From Henckelia pumila (taxonomy: Eukaryota > Streptophyta > Magnoliopsida > Lamiales > Gesneriaceae), in assembly GCF_033568475.1 (NCBI RefSeq), contig NC_133120.1, positions 56,097,499 to 56,161,498 of the forward strand: a stretch of DNA of 64,000 nt. Direction: 5' to 3'. Below the pieces are notes generated by a model, which was not told the DNA's origin, ran no database searches, and saw only the letters and a program-made list of their open reading frames with translations. Numbering within the stretch: position 1 is the first letter of the stretch; every line of letters begins with the position of its first letter. The position numbers were made by a program, and so were the translations under genes. Shown one piece after another: positions 1 to 11,655 of this stretch.

Positions 1-830
1 TTAATTACAAGAACTAAATAATTTTCAATACTACTCCTTGTGAAATCGACACTCTACTCACTAAATATTAAAACTTGACATCGTGCACTTGCGGGCACAA
101 AATTACGCAACAAACTCACACCACTTACAACTTAGCAAAGAGCAAATGAACACTTTCAGTTGTTATATACATACAAGAAGAGCTCGACGCTTACATAGAA
201 GATCATATATAGAAGACGAAGAATACTAGCACACGCATCAAGATATATCAGATCTCTAAGGATCACTTTCTGTTATGTGTTGAGTTGTACAAACTCTATA
301 AACTAATCAGTTGAGTGAACTGACCAAAACACTCTTGTAAGATCAGTCGAGAACTGATTTGTTGAGTCTAGAAGTCTCAGTTGTAGGCAGTAGAGTAAGT
401 CCTAGCTGAGGTAGAGTGTTTTTTTTTTTTTTGAGAGGAAACTGAGGTAGAGTGTTGCAAGGGTTGTAATACTCAAAGTTTTCTAGTGGTACCTTCTAGC
501 AGAACCAGAAGAAGGGGTGACGTAGGAGTAGTTAAGTCTCCAAACATCCAGAAACAATCTACTGTCATTTATTGCTTTTTACATTCACAAACCAGTAAAA
601 CCAACTGATGCATTCCAATCTCCCAGTTAACCTCTTTTCGCACAAGTACACTTGTTGGTCGACATTCGAGATCCAGGAAAAAGGAGAGTTCAGTGGCTCA
701 CACTACTGAAATCACTAGCAGCAAGGAGCTACTGCCTCTACAAATCAGTATCAGAACAATAGTAACTCACTGCTTGTTTACCCAACAACAGTAGCAATTC
801 GATCCTAACAACTTGACTAATAGAATCAAT
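1..830. mobile_element. Possible copia (SIRE-like) LTR remnant
   Basis: This stretch is less AT-rich than what follows. It carries phrases that resemble the distal half of long copia LTRs: a 'gttgtaatactc' block near 465, a run of T at 418-432, and 'ctgtcatttattgc' near 560. No terminal dinucleotides, primer site or second LTR can be seen, and no coding frame exists. The call rests on general resemblance only. Confidence 0.25.
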
Positions 831-2411
831 TAATGTTAATACTTATGAATCGTAAAAATTTGCGTGACAAAAATAAAAAATCACACTAAACTCAAATCGA
901 TTTTTTATGTCAGATAAATTATTCATATATCTAGTTAATTAAATCCTTGAAATGATTAATTATAAAAGTTTTTAACATGCTTAAATATGTTTGTTCATGC
1001 TCTAAAAAAATATTTTTCCTCACTTTTTCTGTCTGCTCAAATTTTTATTGCAAATAATATATTTAACATATTATTTTTAAAAATTATAAACTAACTATAA
1101 CACTCCATATATAAATGATTTTTATGGCATGTACAACAACATGTATGTTATATGTATATCAAATTTAAAACAATTCGGTTGGATTATTATTGAAGAAATT
1201 AAGCGGAAATCATATTTGAGTTTTATCAAGGAATTGTCGTATAAATTAATGGTTGAAAAACAAGAGGTAATGAGATTAGACGACATATAATTATTCTCTC
1301 TACATAATTGATTAGAGGTTCAAAAAATATAAATATATTATATCTAGACTAAAAACTATGTTATTAGCGATAACAATAAAAAAAAATCATTTATTTCTAT
1401 GACTTATAATCTCGAATAAAAAAAAAAGATAATTTAAAATAATATCACCAGCACCAGCAAAGCTAATCACTTTGAGAGCTTTATGAATAAAATATTACAA
1501 GATTTGAACGAATAAAAGTATAAAGAAATATTGGATTGACTGTCGCATATTAATGAATTTGATTTTTGAAAAAAGATATTTACTACATATTAATATGTTA
1601 GATTTTAAATGATGAACTTATGAAACAAATATGTATATATATATATATATATCAATAATTAAATAATTAATTGTATAATTGATTTAAATCTTCTTAGAAT
1701 AAATTTGTTAATATTTCAACAAATTGAAGAAAAATATTATTTTTTATATTGTATTTTTTGTTAGGATATTGATTAATTTTTTTTATACTAAATCATTATT
1801 CAATGTATATTTTAATTTGATCATCGAAGCCAAACAAACAAATTTATTCAATAAGCAGAAAAAATATGCGTAAGACAAATTTAAATGTATTATGCATGGC
1901 CAAGATGATTGAGAATCAAAACAAGTCAAGGTACAACAATTGTCTTATGATTAACATGGTTCATCAGGGATAAAAATAATACGTAATTTATATTTATTTT
2001 ATTAATAGAATATCAACTTTCATCTCCAAATAAATCTTTTAAATAAAGGAAAAGTAATTTTTTTTTCCGTTTACTAACTTATTTAATTTTAGATTGATCC
2101 ACTAAGTTTTCAAAGTTTGTTTTTGGTACACTAAATTTTAACTTTCGGCTATTTTTGGTCTAATTGCTGACGGGACACTGAAAAATACTGATTTGACATC
2201 GAAAAATGCTGACATGACGTAAAAATGCTGACGTGAGGCCGAAAATTATTGAATTGTCAAATATCACGTTAGCAATTGGACTAACAATAGTCGAAAATTA
2301 TATGTTAGTGCAACAAAACCAAAATTTGACAACTCAATTGACTAAAACTAAAATTTGGACACGTTAATGAATCAAAAAATTGTTTCTCTAAAAGAAATAA
2401 CTGTTTTTTTT

Positions 2412-2641
2412 ACTTAAAAATCAATAGAAATAAAATTATCATTTAACATAAATTGCTTATGCTGAGGTGCAATAATAGTCCCTGAGAGCAATCGAAACTT
2501 AAAAATCAATAGAAATAAAATTATTATTTAACATAAATCAGCATAGAGCAATCGAAACTTAAAAATCAATAGAAATAAAATTATCATTTAACATAAATTG
2601 TTTATGCTGAGGTGTAATAATAATCCTTGAGAGCAATCGAA
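2412..2641. repeat. Three-copy 85 bp tandem repeat
   Basis: Three head-to-tail units start with 'acttaaaaatcaatag' at 2412, 2497 and 2557. Units 1 and 3 are about 85 bp and nearly identical. Unit 2 is about 60 bp because roughly 25 bp (the 'gctgaggtgcaataata' part) is missing. No coding potential. Confidence 0.85.
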
Positions 2642-2965
2642 ACATGACGTTTGAGATTTTGTATTGTTTAAAACATTTGAGTCGTATTGTTACCATCAAC
2701 TATAAATTTTGATAAAACAATAAGGGTTCAATTATACAATTGATATCGGAGTTAAAGTCATGGTTTCGATTCACATTGATTGAAAGCACAATTATTGATA
2801 AGGTGATTGTTGGAATGCAATAATTGTCTTCGTCCTGGGTAGAACAATTGAAACACGTGTTTGTTTGAACTGTTGTACGATTTAAAAAATTTGAGTTGTG
2901 CAATTACCACCAACTATAGCTTGTAATAAAACACAAATATCTTGATCCTACAATTTATAACAAAA

Positions 2966-2966
<1 letters not shown>

Positions 2967-3011
<45 letters not shown>
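2967..3011. repeat. (TA)n microsatellite
   Basis: About 22 uninterrupted TA dinucleotides in AT-rich spacer. It should be length-polymorphic. Confidence 0.95.
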
Positions 3012-3014
<3 letters not shown>

Positions 3015-3471
3015 ACGCTTTTCAACATCTATACAACATATGTTATTGCTTTAAAGTTGTTAGCTAAACCATAAATCAAACTCAAGGTATAAACATGTAA
3101 TAGCACTACAAGAAAACGTCGATCAAGGACCGACAAATATCACAAAAAGAAAGTTAAAGACGAAATATTCCCGCTTTAGTAGCTAATTAGAGATTGAATC
3201 ACAGTTACCGAAGTTTAAACTTACCCGTAAAAAGTATAACACTTGACTTTAAAAAAACTAAACATTTGAAATTTGATAACTTTGGTCTCACCAAATAAAA
3301 TTATTGTCACGTGCAACACACGTACAATTTTCTAGTTCACCATAAATTTGCCAACTAATGTGATACAGAGGATCGCTCATTATGAATACAGCAATGCATA
3401 AAGAAAAAATCTCTCTTCCGAGTGAAATAATAAAGGTAAAATTTAACAACAGTATGCATTTGACATTTTAG

Positions 3472-6400
3472 TTACGATATTTTTGCGTTCCTCAGTGACT
3501 CAGAGATTATTACACCTGCTGATGTTCTCATGTGGTCCAGGCCAAGCATAGCAATACAAGAGTCGTCGGTCCTAAGGTTCGGTTGGACTAGTTCCCAAAT
3601 CTTTTTCTTCTGAACCTTCACAGTATTGAATAGCCAAGTTGTAAATCCATCAGAGGCATAAGGCAATCATACAGATCCAGAACTAGAGTATTTGTGGAAA
3701 AAGATAATAAGAAGAGAAGTCTAAAAATTAGATGAATATTGTACAGAAAAAAAATTCAATTCGGGATTCAGAAGCGAGGATGGTTGGATTCAAACAATTA
3801 AGAAACATGAATCTTGGCAGTGGGGAAACCTAAAACTATTGTTTAACTTCAAGATTCTTGTACAAGTAGACAACTTAATTTTTATAATTTGAACTACTTG
3901 ATTTCTATAAATTAAATTAAAGCCCCATTTTTACATTTTGTTTAAAATGAAAATGAAACATTCGCAATATTTTGTTTATATAGCTACTGAATTATTATAC
4001 TTATTCAATTAGCAACACATGGGACACACCATACTTTTTATTGGTTTTCAAAATTTCAAGATTCATACCATTCCACACGCTATGGCTTCAACACTCAACT
4101 TAGATCAACACTGAAATCAGTAGTGAATGATAAAACCAGCGGTTTCAACTGCTTCTAGAAACAGGTCTTAAAGGACACGACTGTTATAAAAAATAAAAAA
4201 TGGTTTGAGAATCTCTCTTGGTTGACAGGCACATCAATCCCACCATACTATGCTCTTTCTACTACAAATATTTATAAAAAAAAATCGATTATAATGGCTT
4301 CCCTAAAGTAATTATCTACAGTACTGCAATCACATCATGATGTAAATTTCTGTCAAGAACTTCCCAAGACCTTCCAATGTAGTGACCATTAGTCAACAAG
4401 CATTCTAGAGCATGTGCCCTAGATGATTTTGTTCACAGGAACATGATATCATGAGAACAATTTTTGGATAGCTTCTAGATCACAAAGAACCAAATATATT
4501 TCTAACATGTGCTCTAACACTCTGAAAATCATAGAAACTGCATTATGATGGAGTTTCCCGATCCACAGGACTGGCTTCAGCACTAATGAATGCTAGATAA
4601 CTACTATTCCCATAGTTTTATCAAAAACTTGTAGATAGGGCTTTTCTGATCTTACTCACTTCTACTCCTAATCATTCTAGCAATATGCATGGTGAAAATG
4701 TTAATAAAAGTGTTAATTAGGAGAAACGCGCTTTTAAGCCTGAATCTCTTTACTTTATAAATAGACCACCCACTTGAATTTTGTAAATGATTCTTCATTA
4801 ATAATATACAGGAACAGATCTTTCTTCACGATAATGAAGTTTCATGTTTCTCATTTTTCTCTGCATGATTGTTTCTAATATGGTATCAGAGAGAGGTTGC
4901 AATGTATATTGCATCTAACATGTATTCCACGAGTGAACTAAACATACAGAGATTGACTGTACTTGGTCCGAGAGAAGCTTCAAGCTGGAGTGATCAAAAT
5001 TTTGCATGTTTCTTATAAGTTGCAGCTCGTAGACTAATTGTTAAGAAAAGGACTTGGACCTAACTCAACCTAAAAAGCTAACTCAAAAGAAGAGGATTGT
5101 CCTTGCCTAAATAAAGGACTCCCAAGAACACTATCCAACTGATGTGAGACATATTTCAAAATTTATTCGCTAAGCCTTTGCTGCCAGCTCAATTTCGATT
5201 TCTGCTGTCCAAGATGGGAATCCTCAATACTCATTCCTCATCTTGATGGGAGTGTTAAAAGTGTAGGTTAGGAGAAACACGCTTTTAAGCCTGAGTCTCT
5301 TTACTGTATAAATAGACTACGCACTTCAATTTTGTAAATGATTCTTCATTATTAATATACAAAACAGAGCTTTCTTCACGTTAATGGAGTTCCATGTTTC
5401 TTATTTTTCTTTGCATAATTGTCTCTAATATGGTACAAAGACAGGTTGCGGTTCATATCTAACCCTGTATTCCACGAGCGAACTAAACATATAGAGATCG
5501 ACTGTCATTTGGTCTGAGAGAAGTTTCAAGCTGGAGTAATCAAAATTTTGCAGGTTTCTTCAAAGTTGCAGCTCACAGATTTATTCACTAAGCCTTTGCT
5601 GCCAGCTCAATTTTTTTATTTCTGCTGTCCAAGATAGGAATCATCAATGTTCATTCCCCATCTTGATGGGAAGTCAGGAGTGTTAGAAGTGTTAATTAGG
5701 AGAAATACGCTTTTAAGCCTGAGTCTCTTTACTGTATAAATAGACAACCCACATGAATTTTGTAAATGATTCTTCATTAATTCAATATACAGAAACAGAG
5801 ATTTCTTCCGGTTTATGGAGTTCCAAGTTTCTCATTCTTCTCCACATAATTGTTCTAATAATGCAGTTCACAGGTGAGTTCCATGTTTCTCATTCTTCTC
5901 TGCATGATTGTTTCAAATAATGCAGTTCACAGGTAAGTGATCGTATCCATTGGAACCTATGATTAAACACCATTATTTCTGTAGAATATCACCCCTACTG
6001 CTTTTAGCATATTTCAGGCCCTTAAAATTTACCAAGAGTGGCCACCTATCAAAGAAATCAGAGCAAAATACGCAACGGCACGTTTTCCATCCTAATGAAT
6101 GCAGAATCTCGGGGTATTCTAAAAAGTTTGATCACACATAAGTGTATTAGAACTTCAATTTATAGGTTGTATTGAGAAGTAATGACAAGGATACAGAAAA
6201 AAATTGTGTTCTCCTTTATGGTTTGGAAAAACGGAAGAAACACAAGCAGGCGGTCCATTCAAAAACGTTCTAACAGTTCTTTTTCTTGAAGTATTCCCAG
6301 GAGTCCTTCAAACACCACCCTTAATGCACTAAATAATGTCGCAGATGGATGTATTTACATGATTTTAACTTCATAACTCTATTATAAATCAATCAGAAAT

Positions 6401-7115
6401 CTTAACAGGAGAATTTACCTGGTTTGGTGATGCGATATCAGGTAGCCTATCTTTGTCGTCTTCAGAACCAAACCACACTCTTTCGCCCGGTACAGCACCA
6501 TCAGGAGGCACAAGAAGCTCAACCTTCTCATGTGCTTCATCAGAGGCGGCCATCAACATACCGGATGATTTCACACCACGCATATTTCTAGGCTTTAGAT
6601 TAGCAAGAACTATGACATTCCTGTCCTGTATAGACAAATGGCATGTGCGTAAAACACAAGTTGATGAATGAAAAATTTGTAAATTTACGATAACAAACGA
6701 ATAATAAGGGAAGAATTAAAGATGAGGAAAACATGGATGTGACCTGGAGAAGGTGAATGGGAACGTAATTGACTAGGCCGCTGCATATGGTTCTGGGTTC
6801 TGGGTCGCCCACATCCACCTCTTCAACGTAGAGGGAATCGGCCTCTTCGTGGCGCCATACCTTGACGATCCTCCCAACCCTTATGTCCAACGTATTGCCC
6901 GTCTCCTTTAGAATGTTATTGGCTGATTCCAAAGTTGGTTTTGCTGTATCAGTGCAGTAGCATTGCGTTGTTGTTGTTGTTGTTGTCAAGATTCTGCTGC
7001 CATTGCTGGTTACGGGGAAGGAGAGTCGGCCATGGCAATTGGTCTTCTTCAATAGTCCCGGATGTAAGCAAGAGCGAACAAAGGATTGAGTTGCAGTGCT
7101 AACAGCTGCCGCCAT
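3472..7115 (-). CDS. tRNA-binding OB-fold (EMAP-II-like) protein, probably organellar
   Basis: Three exons: 7115-6744, 6625-6419 and 3615-3472, giving 240 codons. The intron junctions are GT-AG; intron 1 is 118 bp and intron 2 is 2803 bp. Residues 1 to about 65 are rich in Ser, Thr and Arg with few acidic residues, like an organelle transit peptide. From about residue 75 the chain is a tRNA-binding domain of the EMAP-II/Arc1p/MetRS-C type: '[20 protein letters not shown]', then '[17 protein letters not shown]', then the VELLVPP segment and a C-terminal part ending SLRNAKIS. The layout matches a small plant family (Arabidopsis At3g59980 type) thought to bind tRNA non-specifically and assist aminoacylation. 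The exon 3 acceptor (tgaag/gtt) has a poor pyrimidine tract, so that junction is the least certain; the reading frame and family alignment support it. Intron 2 is swollen by TRIM retroelements. Confidence 0.88.
4699..5860 (+). mobile_element. Tandem TRIM retroelement: three LTRs, two internal domains
   Basis: Three about 180 bp LTRs lie at 4699-4880, 5253-5430 and 5681-5860. Each begins TGTTA and carries 'cgcttttaagcctga', a TATA box (tataaataga) and 'tgtaaatgattcttcatta'. LTR 1 is followed at once by a primer binding site, tggtatcagag (4881-4891), and LTR 2 by a damaged one, tggtacaaag. Purine-rich tracts (ttgatgggag) precede LTRs 2 and 3. There is no coding capacity. The LTR-internal-LTR-internal-LTR layout is the tandem form known for TRIMs, probably from unequal recombination. 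The 5' limit could be a few bases earlier. Confidence 0.85.
5039..5158 (-). mobile_element. Solo LTR of a second TRIM family, nested in the TRIM array
   Basis: The first TRIM internal domain is about 120 bp longer than the second. The extra piece, from tgttaagaaaaggacttgg to gagacatatttca, matches the LTRs of the TRIM at 13862-14219 (acttggac..., gaggattgtcc, gatgtgagacat). A clean target duplication is not visible, so the exact ends are approximate. Orientation follows the primer site of the element at 14 kb. Confidence 0.75.
5818..5937 (+). repeat. Tandem duplication of LTR end plus flank
   Basis: The end of TRIM LTR 3 and 15 bp of flank (atgcagttcacaggt) are repeated once: about 5818-5875 and 5876-5937. 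The copies differ by a few substitutions, so the duplication is not recent. Both copies end in perfect-looking plus-strand splice donor strings (cag/gtgagt, cag/gtaagt), although the host gene runs the other way. Confidence 0.75.
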
Positions 7116-7705
7116 CTCTCTTCACACTTTTTTGTGTTTGGTTGAATATCAATTTAGATTTTGGGATGGGATTATACGTGTGTCTTGGGTTAAAATAATA
7201 ATAATTAAAATAAAATTGACTCCACTATATATCTAGAAACTTAACCAAACATGAAACAACATGGGTTATTTAATTAAATATTTTAATTTTTTTTTAAAAA
7301 AAATTATCAACCTTTGAGATATGTACGTCGGATAGTATAAATGTTAGGTTTCTCAACTGTTGACTGATCTACATTTCAGTATGTTCAGACAAATTCAATC
7401 TATTTTTTTCTTTTTTTAAAAAAAAATATGTGTTGAAATCCGATAAACTAATTGAGCAGATTTCAACATTTACAAAAAATCTTAGTACGTACCTAGTATT
7501 TATAAGAGTGGGAAGGGACAACTACCTTGTTGAGGTAAAACACTAACAGGTAGATGTTCTTGTATAAGTGATTTGGTTACTTGATTTGAGATGATCCGTA
7601 TCAGATCTTGGCTTATTTGTTTATATCTCAAGACTTTCGAGATTTATTCATGAAAGTTTCCACGCATATTGAATATTTACCAAAATTTGATAGATTTTGA
7701 GGCTA
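7116..7705. other. 5' flank of the OB-fold gene
   Basis: The promoter and 5' UTR of the minus-strand OB-fold gene must start here. The sequence just above the start codon is A-rich on the coding strand and then AT-rich. I cannot pick a convincing TATA box or other gene. Confidence 0.5.
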
Positions 7706-8420
7706 TTAATTATAGAGCTCAGGTTGGCGACGTTGATGTCCCAAACCTTCACGTGATTCGGGGCTTGAGTTGGTCTTTGAATATATCTTTATAGCCCACT
7801 CTCGTACCTGGGCTCGTGTCGGTCATTGTACTGGGCACTTGATCCCACCTTCTTCCTCAATCTCAGGCTCGGGTAGGGCATTGGTTGTACCTACATAGCC
7901 CACTGTTGGTTTCAAGATATTGTGCAAAATGAAATTGTCTAGTTGATGCCTTTGTAGATGTCATGACAGACAGATGTTTGATTCAAGGCTAGAGTTTGAC
8001 TCTATCTTCTTGAGACGAATTTGCCCTATAGACGGTGCTAATGGAACACGTGGTTAATTATATAGCTCGGGTTTGCCATGTTGATTGTCCCAAACCTTCA
8101 CCTGATTCAGGGCTCGGATTGGTCGTTGAATATATCTTTATAGTCCACTCTCGTACCTAGTCTTGTGTCGGTCATTGCACTGGGATCTTGATCCTACCTT
8201 CTTCCTCAATCTTAGGCTCAGGTCGGGCATTGGTTGTACCTAAATAGCCCACTGTTGGGTTCAGGATATTGTGCAAAATAAAACTGTCTAGTTGATGCCT
8301 TGGTGGATGTCGTGACAGGCACTGAAACAGGATATGATCAGAATATTTAAGTCAAAGTTAGAGTTGAACTTTAGCTCTTTAAGACAAACTTGCCCCGTAG
8401 ACGGTGCTAATGGAACAAGT
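7706..8420. repeat. Diverged tandem duplication of an about 350 bp unit
   Basis: Copy 1 is about 7706-8053 and copy 2 about 8054-8420. Shared landmarks in order are 'attatagctc', 'cccaaaccttcac', 'cactctcgtacct', 'gtcggtcattg', 'ttcttcctcaatct', 'attgtgcaaaat', 'tctagttgatgcc' and 'agacggtgctaatgg'. Many substitutions and small indels separate them. Base composition is higher in GC than the surroundings, suggesting a degraded transposable element, but no terminal repeats or coding frame identify it. Confidence 0.8.
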
Positions 8421-9305
8421 AAATCGTATTTCAAGATACAACGACTTATGTCTTGTAATAGGTGCATTCCTAATTAGAAAACAGAGCGAACATGAATGTA
8501 AGGTCAAAAAATCCACAAAATCCACTCACGAGAATTTAATTACTTAGTATGAAAAATTATGTGTGTAGATGTTTAGATTGTGAATTTTTATGCAAAAAGT
8601 TAGTTATTAATGTTTTTCAGGTATGTGTTTAATTCCATGAAGGAAATCGAGGCTAGCCCATGAACATGATTTAAGAAATTTTAAGTTAAGTATGTTTATG
8701 TGCATATTTTATTTTAAAAGTTGTACATGATAATTAATTTTTTTTGGTTTGGGAGGAATACTTTTAAAAGGCTGTATTTTTAAGTTTCATTGTCAAACTC
8801 TTCGGCTCATAGGCTTTTTCGTTAAAATGATTAGAGTCCAAACTTATCGCAGTAAAAAAATTAGCATCAAATCTTTTCATTTTCTCCCTTCTCTGGCAGC
8901 CTTCATCTTCCTCTCTCCCTAAGTTTTGATTTTCCCTTCAAAATTTTCATAGATTGTTGTGTTGTTCGATTGTGAGAAGGCTAGAATCGTATTCACGGAG
9001 TCCAGATTTCCAAACCAAGAGAAAAATATAAGTTTTATTCAATTCTTGAATCATCACCCAAGCAATATTATATATTTTGATATGGTTGCATGTATTATAA
9101 TGTATATGTTGTTTTCTTGCAAGGAATCCGAACGATTTTTACAGAACTATGTATGATGACATGTATCCGTGAAGCGTGAGTCATTCTCGACGAGTTATGA
9201 GTGTGTTTTAGGTGAAAGGGTTTCAAAGTGTCAAAAATCTGATTTTTTGGGTATTGTGTTGAGTTTTATGTGTTTTTCAATTCGAATTATGGGGATAAGT
9301 TATTT
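8421..9305. other. Non-coding spacer
   Basis: AT-rich DNA with no recognisable gene. A C/T-rich patch near 8880-8935 resembles a plant 5' leader, but no supported exon follows; the open frames at 8959-9156 and 9169-9441 are short, low-complexity and resemble nothing I know. Confidence 0.5.
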
Positions 9306-9505
9306 GAAGGGTCATGTTATCGAAGCCAAAATACCGAGTTTTCGGCATACCGTATCGAAATTTTTTCGATATACAGATATTTTTCAGTATACGAATTTTT
9401 TTTCGGTATCTAAACGATATCAATATGAATTTTTTCTATAGAAAAATTTCAGTATCGGTACCAGTATGAATTTTTTTCATACCGATATTTTTGATACGCG
9501 TTACA
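9306..9505. mobile_element. Possible hAT-like MITE
   Basis: A 200 bp patch full of 'taccg', 'cggtat' and 'tttttcg' phrases in both orientations (cataccgtatcg, ttttcggtatc, ataccgatat), as in non-autonomous hAT elements. The outer edges, agggtcatgttatcg at the left and cgcgttacacctta at the right, could be degraded terminal inverted repeats of the agggtgtaacg type. No clear 8 bp target duplication is visible. Confidence 0.35.
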
Positions 9506-10082
9506 CCTTAAACACATACAAATCTCGTGTATGAGATTAATCTTTTTAATGCATTAACAGAGTCTCAAAATATTATGCTTTGATGATTACAAAACTCGGT
9601 TAATTGTTACTAATAGTTTAAAGTGAAAAATTTGCAGATAACAAAATTTTTGTATATGGACAAAATTGGAAGCAAGAACCGATAATCGAAAAACCAAGAA
9701 AATAATCAAGTCTGCCTAGGTTCGGACGGTCTGAAGTGGGGTTCGGACCATCCGAAGATTTTCCATAAATATAATATGCTCGGATGCAAGGCTCGGAGGC
9801 CACGAAAACCAGTTCGGACGATCCGAAGTCCATTCGGACGATCCGAAGATTTTCCTAGAATAAAAAATTGTTCGGAGGCACTTTCGGAGGACACGAAGGA
9901 CTACTTCGGAGGATCCGAATTTATGTTTGGACGGTCCGAACAGCTTTACGGCAGTGAAAAGATTTTGTCGGAGAAAATTAGCCGGAATGAATTTAATGCA
10001 ACCGTTCGGACGATCCGAAGTCAAGATCGGACCATCCGAACAGTACAACAGTCGCAAAAATTTGAATTTCAATCAGTAGTGA
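9506..10082. mobile_element. Copia-like LTR fragment with palindrome modules
   Basis: The phrase 'tttgatgattacaaaactc' near 9580 is typical of the start region of long copia (Sirevirus-like) LTRs. It is followed by eight 15 bp palindromes at 9721-10040. The fragment is cut at 10083, where the solo gypsy LTR begins. No LTR ends, primer site or coding region can be assigned, so lineage is tentative. Confidence 0.4.
9721..10040. repeat. Four 35-36 bp modules of paired TTCGGAC palindromes
   Basis: Eight near-palindromes of the form TTCGGACGATCCGAA lie at 9721, 9742, 9813, 9833, 9905, 9926, 10005 and 10026. They form four pairs with 20-21 bp between starts, so modules span 9721-9756, 9813-9847, 9905-9940 and 10005-10040. 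Module starts are 92, 92 and 100 bp apart. Each half is self-complementary and the halves of a module can also pair with each other. Confidence 0.9.
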
Positions 10083-11655
10083 TGTGAGACCTCGGTTCTA
10101 AACAACTAATCTTGGATTAAATAATAATAAAACATACAATAATCCAAGGTCCAAGTAAGAAATAATAATTTTTTTAAAAAAAAAACGCCTCACGCTCGCG
10201 CGAGATAACCATCTCGCGCGCGCGTGGGCTTTTGCTCCAGCAACTTTGCTGAAGGCTCGCGCCCACGCGAGATACATCTCTCGCGCGCGCGGGCTAACAA
10301 AGCAGAGCCCTCGGAAATGCTTCCGCGCGCGCGCGAGGGAAGCCTGGGCAGAAAATGCTGAGCTTAAAAAAAATAACTCTCGCGCTGGCTTTCGACATGC
10401 ATTCAAATACATACACAAAATGGGGTGTAGAGAATACACGCAATATCAAATATCAGTACCAATAACAGGCTTTCATAATACATGCAACGACTACATTCAA
10501 TCCACAATATTCGAATAATGGAAACTACAAACATCAACATGTTTGAGTTCTAACATGCTTCAAGTCATAAACTAGATTGACATGCTGATTCAACTTCTAA
10601 ACCGAGTCTCACTTCTATCCCTCCCTCTTGATGCTAACCAGGTCTTCGCTGACTTGATCCTGCCCCACCTGTTGCCAAGCATACATACAAAGACAAGACA
10701 ACAGCCGAATAATCCGGTGAGAATAATATTCCCTGTAAAAGAGACTAACATGCAATATCACAACATGATATGCATCAACTTCCACATAATATATCAACTC
10801 AAGATATACATAAGATAGCCATTCAAATGCGGAATTAAAATGATATGCATGACTTTAAAAATTCGGGATTATCAAGTCTGGATAATCAAAAAGTACTCCG
10901 ATTATTCTCTTCCTCTTATTGGGATCCCGAGGATAAAATATCACACAGATCACACCGACTCTCCCCTCGAGGTGGATAGTGCATATTTCAATCCTCTAGA
11001 CTCTGCAGCAACTATAGAGAGTTAAGTCGGTCATTGCAGTAAATCGCCTGCTAATGCCCCCTGCTATAATTCTCAGAACGTCTAAATCAAAATGAAATAA
11101 ATCATTTGGCTCAATATGAATGCAATGCAAATCATAACTCATTCAATAAATTCAAGTAATTCGATTATCATGCAAGTATGTGATTTATCCGGAACACTCG
11201 AATCAAGTCGGATTCGAGTTAATCGTTCCATTCAAGTCTAAGTATTCTTATACCTATTCTCGATGCTTCACAAACTTCAACTCTGTAAAACAACAAATAT
11301 TCTATTTCAAAACTCATTCAAACTTGCTCAATCGATAATAATCTATGTTATGCACAATTTATTTGATTCACATTTTAATACACTACTTCGAAATTGGATT
11401 TATTTAGTTTCAAGTTTTTCGCGAGTTTAAGAAGTCTATGGTGTTTTCATATGTAAACCATGATATTCAAATTTTAGCATTTTATATCGAGATTTTATAT
11501 ATTTTTGAGTCATTGAATATTTGTGTCGTTTGGATTCGTTTATATGAATTTAATTATATGCATCATAGTATAGTACCTAATAGGTGCACGTCGCATGTTT
11601 TTACAAAAAAATGTCCTCATTTTTCCACATTAAATGATCAAGCATTATAGACGTC
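10083..11655 (-). mobile_element. Solo LTR of the gypsy-1 family, reversed
   Basis: Read on the minus strand this matches the LTRs at 44886-46940 and 51904-53961 over long blocks: the terminal part ending 'gaggtctcaca' (10083), 'taatccaagattagttgtt', 'caacaggtggggcaggatca', 'gagactcggtttagaag' and 'ctcgggatccc'. Divergence is much greater than between the two LTRs of gypsy 1, so this is an older insertion. No internal domain accompanies it. The upper limit is uncertain: similarity is convincing to about 11.3 kb and faint to about 11.65 kb. Confidence 0.75.
10191..10389 (-). repeat. GC-rich hairpin modules in the solo LTR
   Basis: The first module, 10191-10226, is 36 nt: two 16-nt arms (CACGCTCGCGCGAGAT and ATCTCGCGCGCGCGTG) around aacc, with one mismatch. 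A second covers about 10255-10294 and degraded ones follow at about 10308-10340 and 10377-10389. They occupy the position of the hairpins in gypsy 1 but with a different core. Apparent Arg/Ala-rich open frames here are translations of these repeats. Confidence 0.8.

Larger units (their letters stand above)
831..3471. other. AT-rich intergenic spacer
   Basis: No gene is seen here. The DNA is strongly AT-rich with short A and T runs, a small TA run near 1640, the 85 bp tandem repeat at 2412-2641 and the TA microsatellite at 2967-3011. A diverged duplicate phrase ('tttgagt...ttaccaccaactata') occurs near 2680 and 2890 and may mark an old repeat. It lies downstream of the OB-fold gene, whose stop codon is at 3472-3474. 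Confidence 0.6.
3616..6418 (-). other. Intron 2 of the OB-fold gene
   Basis: A 2.8 kb intron without host coding sequence. About 1.2 kb of it (4699-5937) is the TRIM array. The rest is AT-rich unique DNA in which I see no gene. Confidence 0.75.

Noticed and set aside
3616..3618. Alternative acceptor six bases further on for the OB-fold gene exon 3
   Set aside because: It would drop Val-Gln, which the family keeps before the KKK stretch; the chosen site gives the better match.
8959..9441. Two adjacent plus-strand frames after a C/T-rich leader-like patch
   Set aside because: No recognisable domain, AT-driven codon use and no supported splice structure.
9721..10040. CRISPR-like array of short palindromic repeats
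   Set aside because: Repeats are self-palindromic and paired, the spacers are unequal and not unique insert-like, no cas genes exist, and the DNA is clearly plant nuclear.
10098..10518. Arg/Ala-rich open frames on both strands
   Set aside because: They are translations of GC-rich hairpin repeats within a solo LTR and have no domain.
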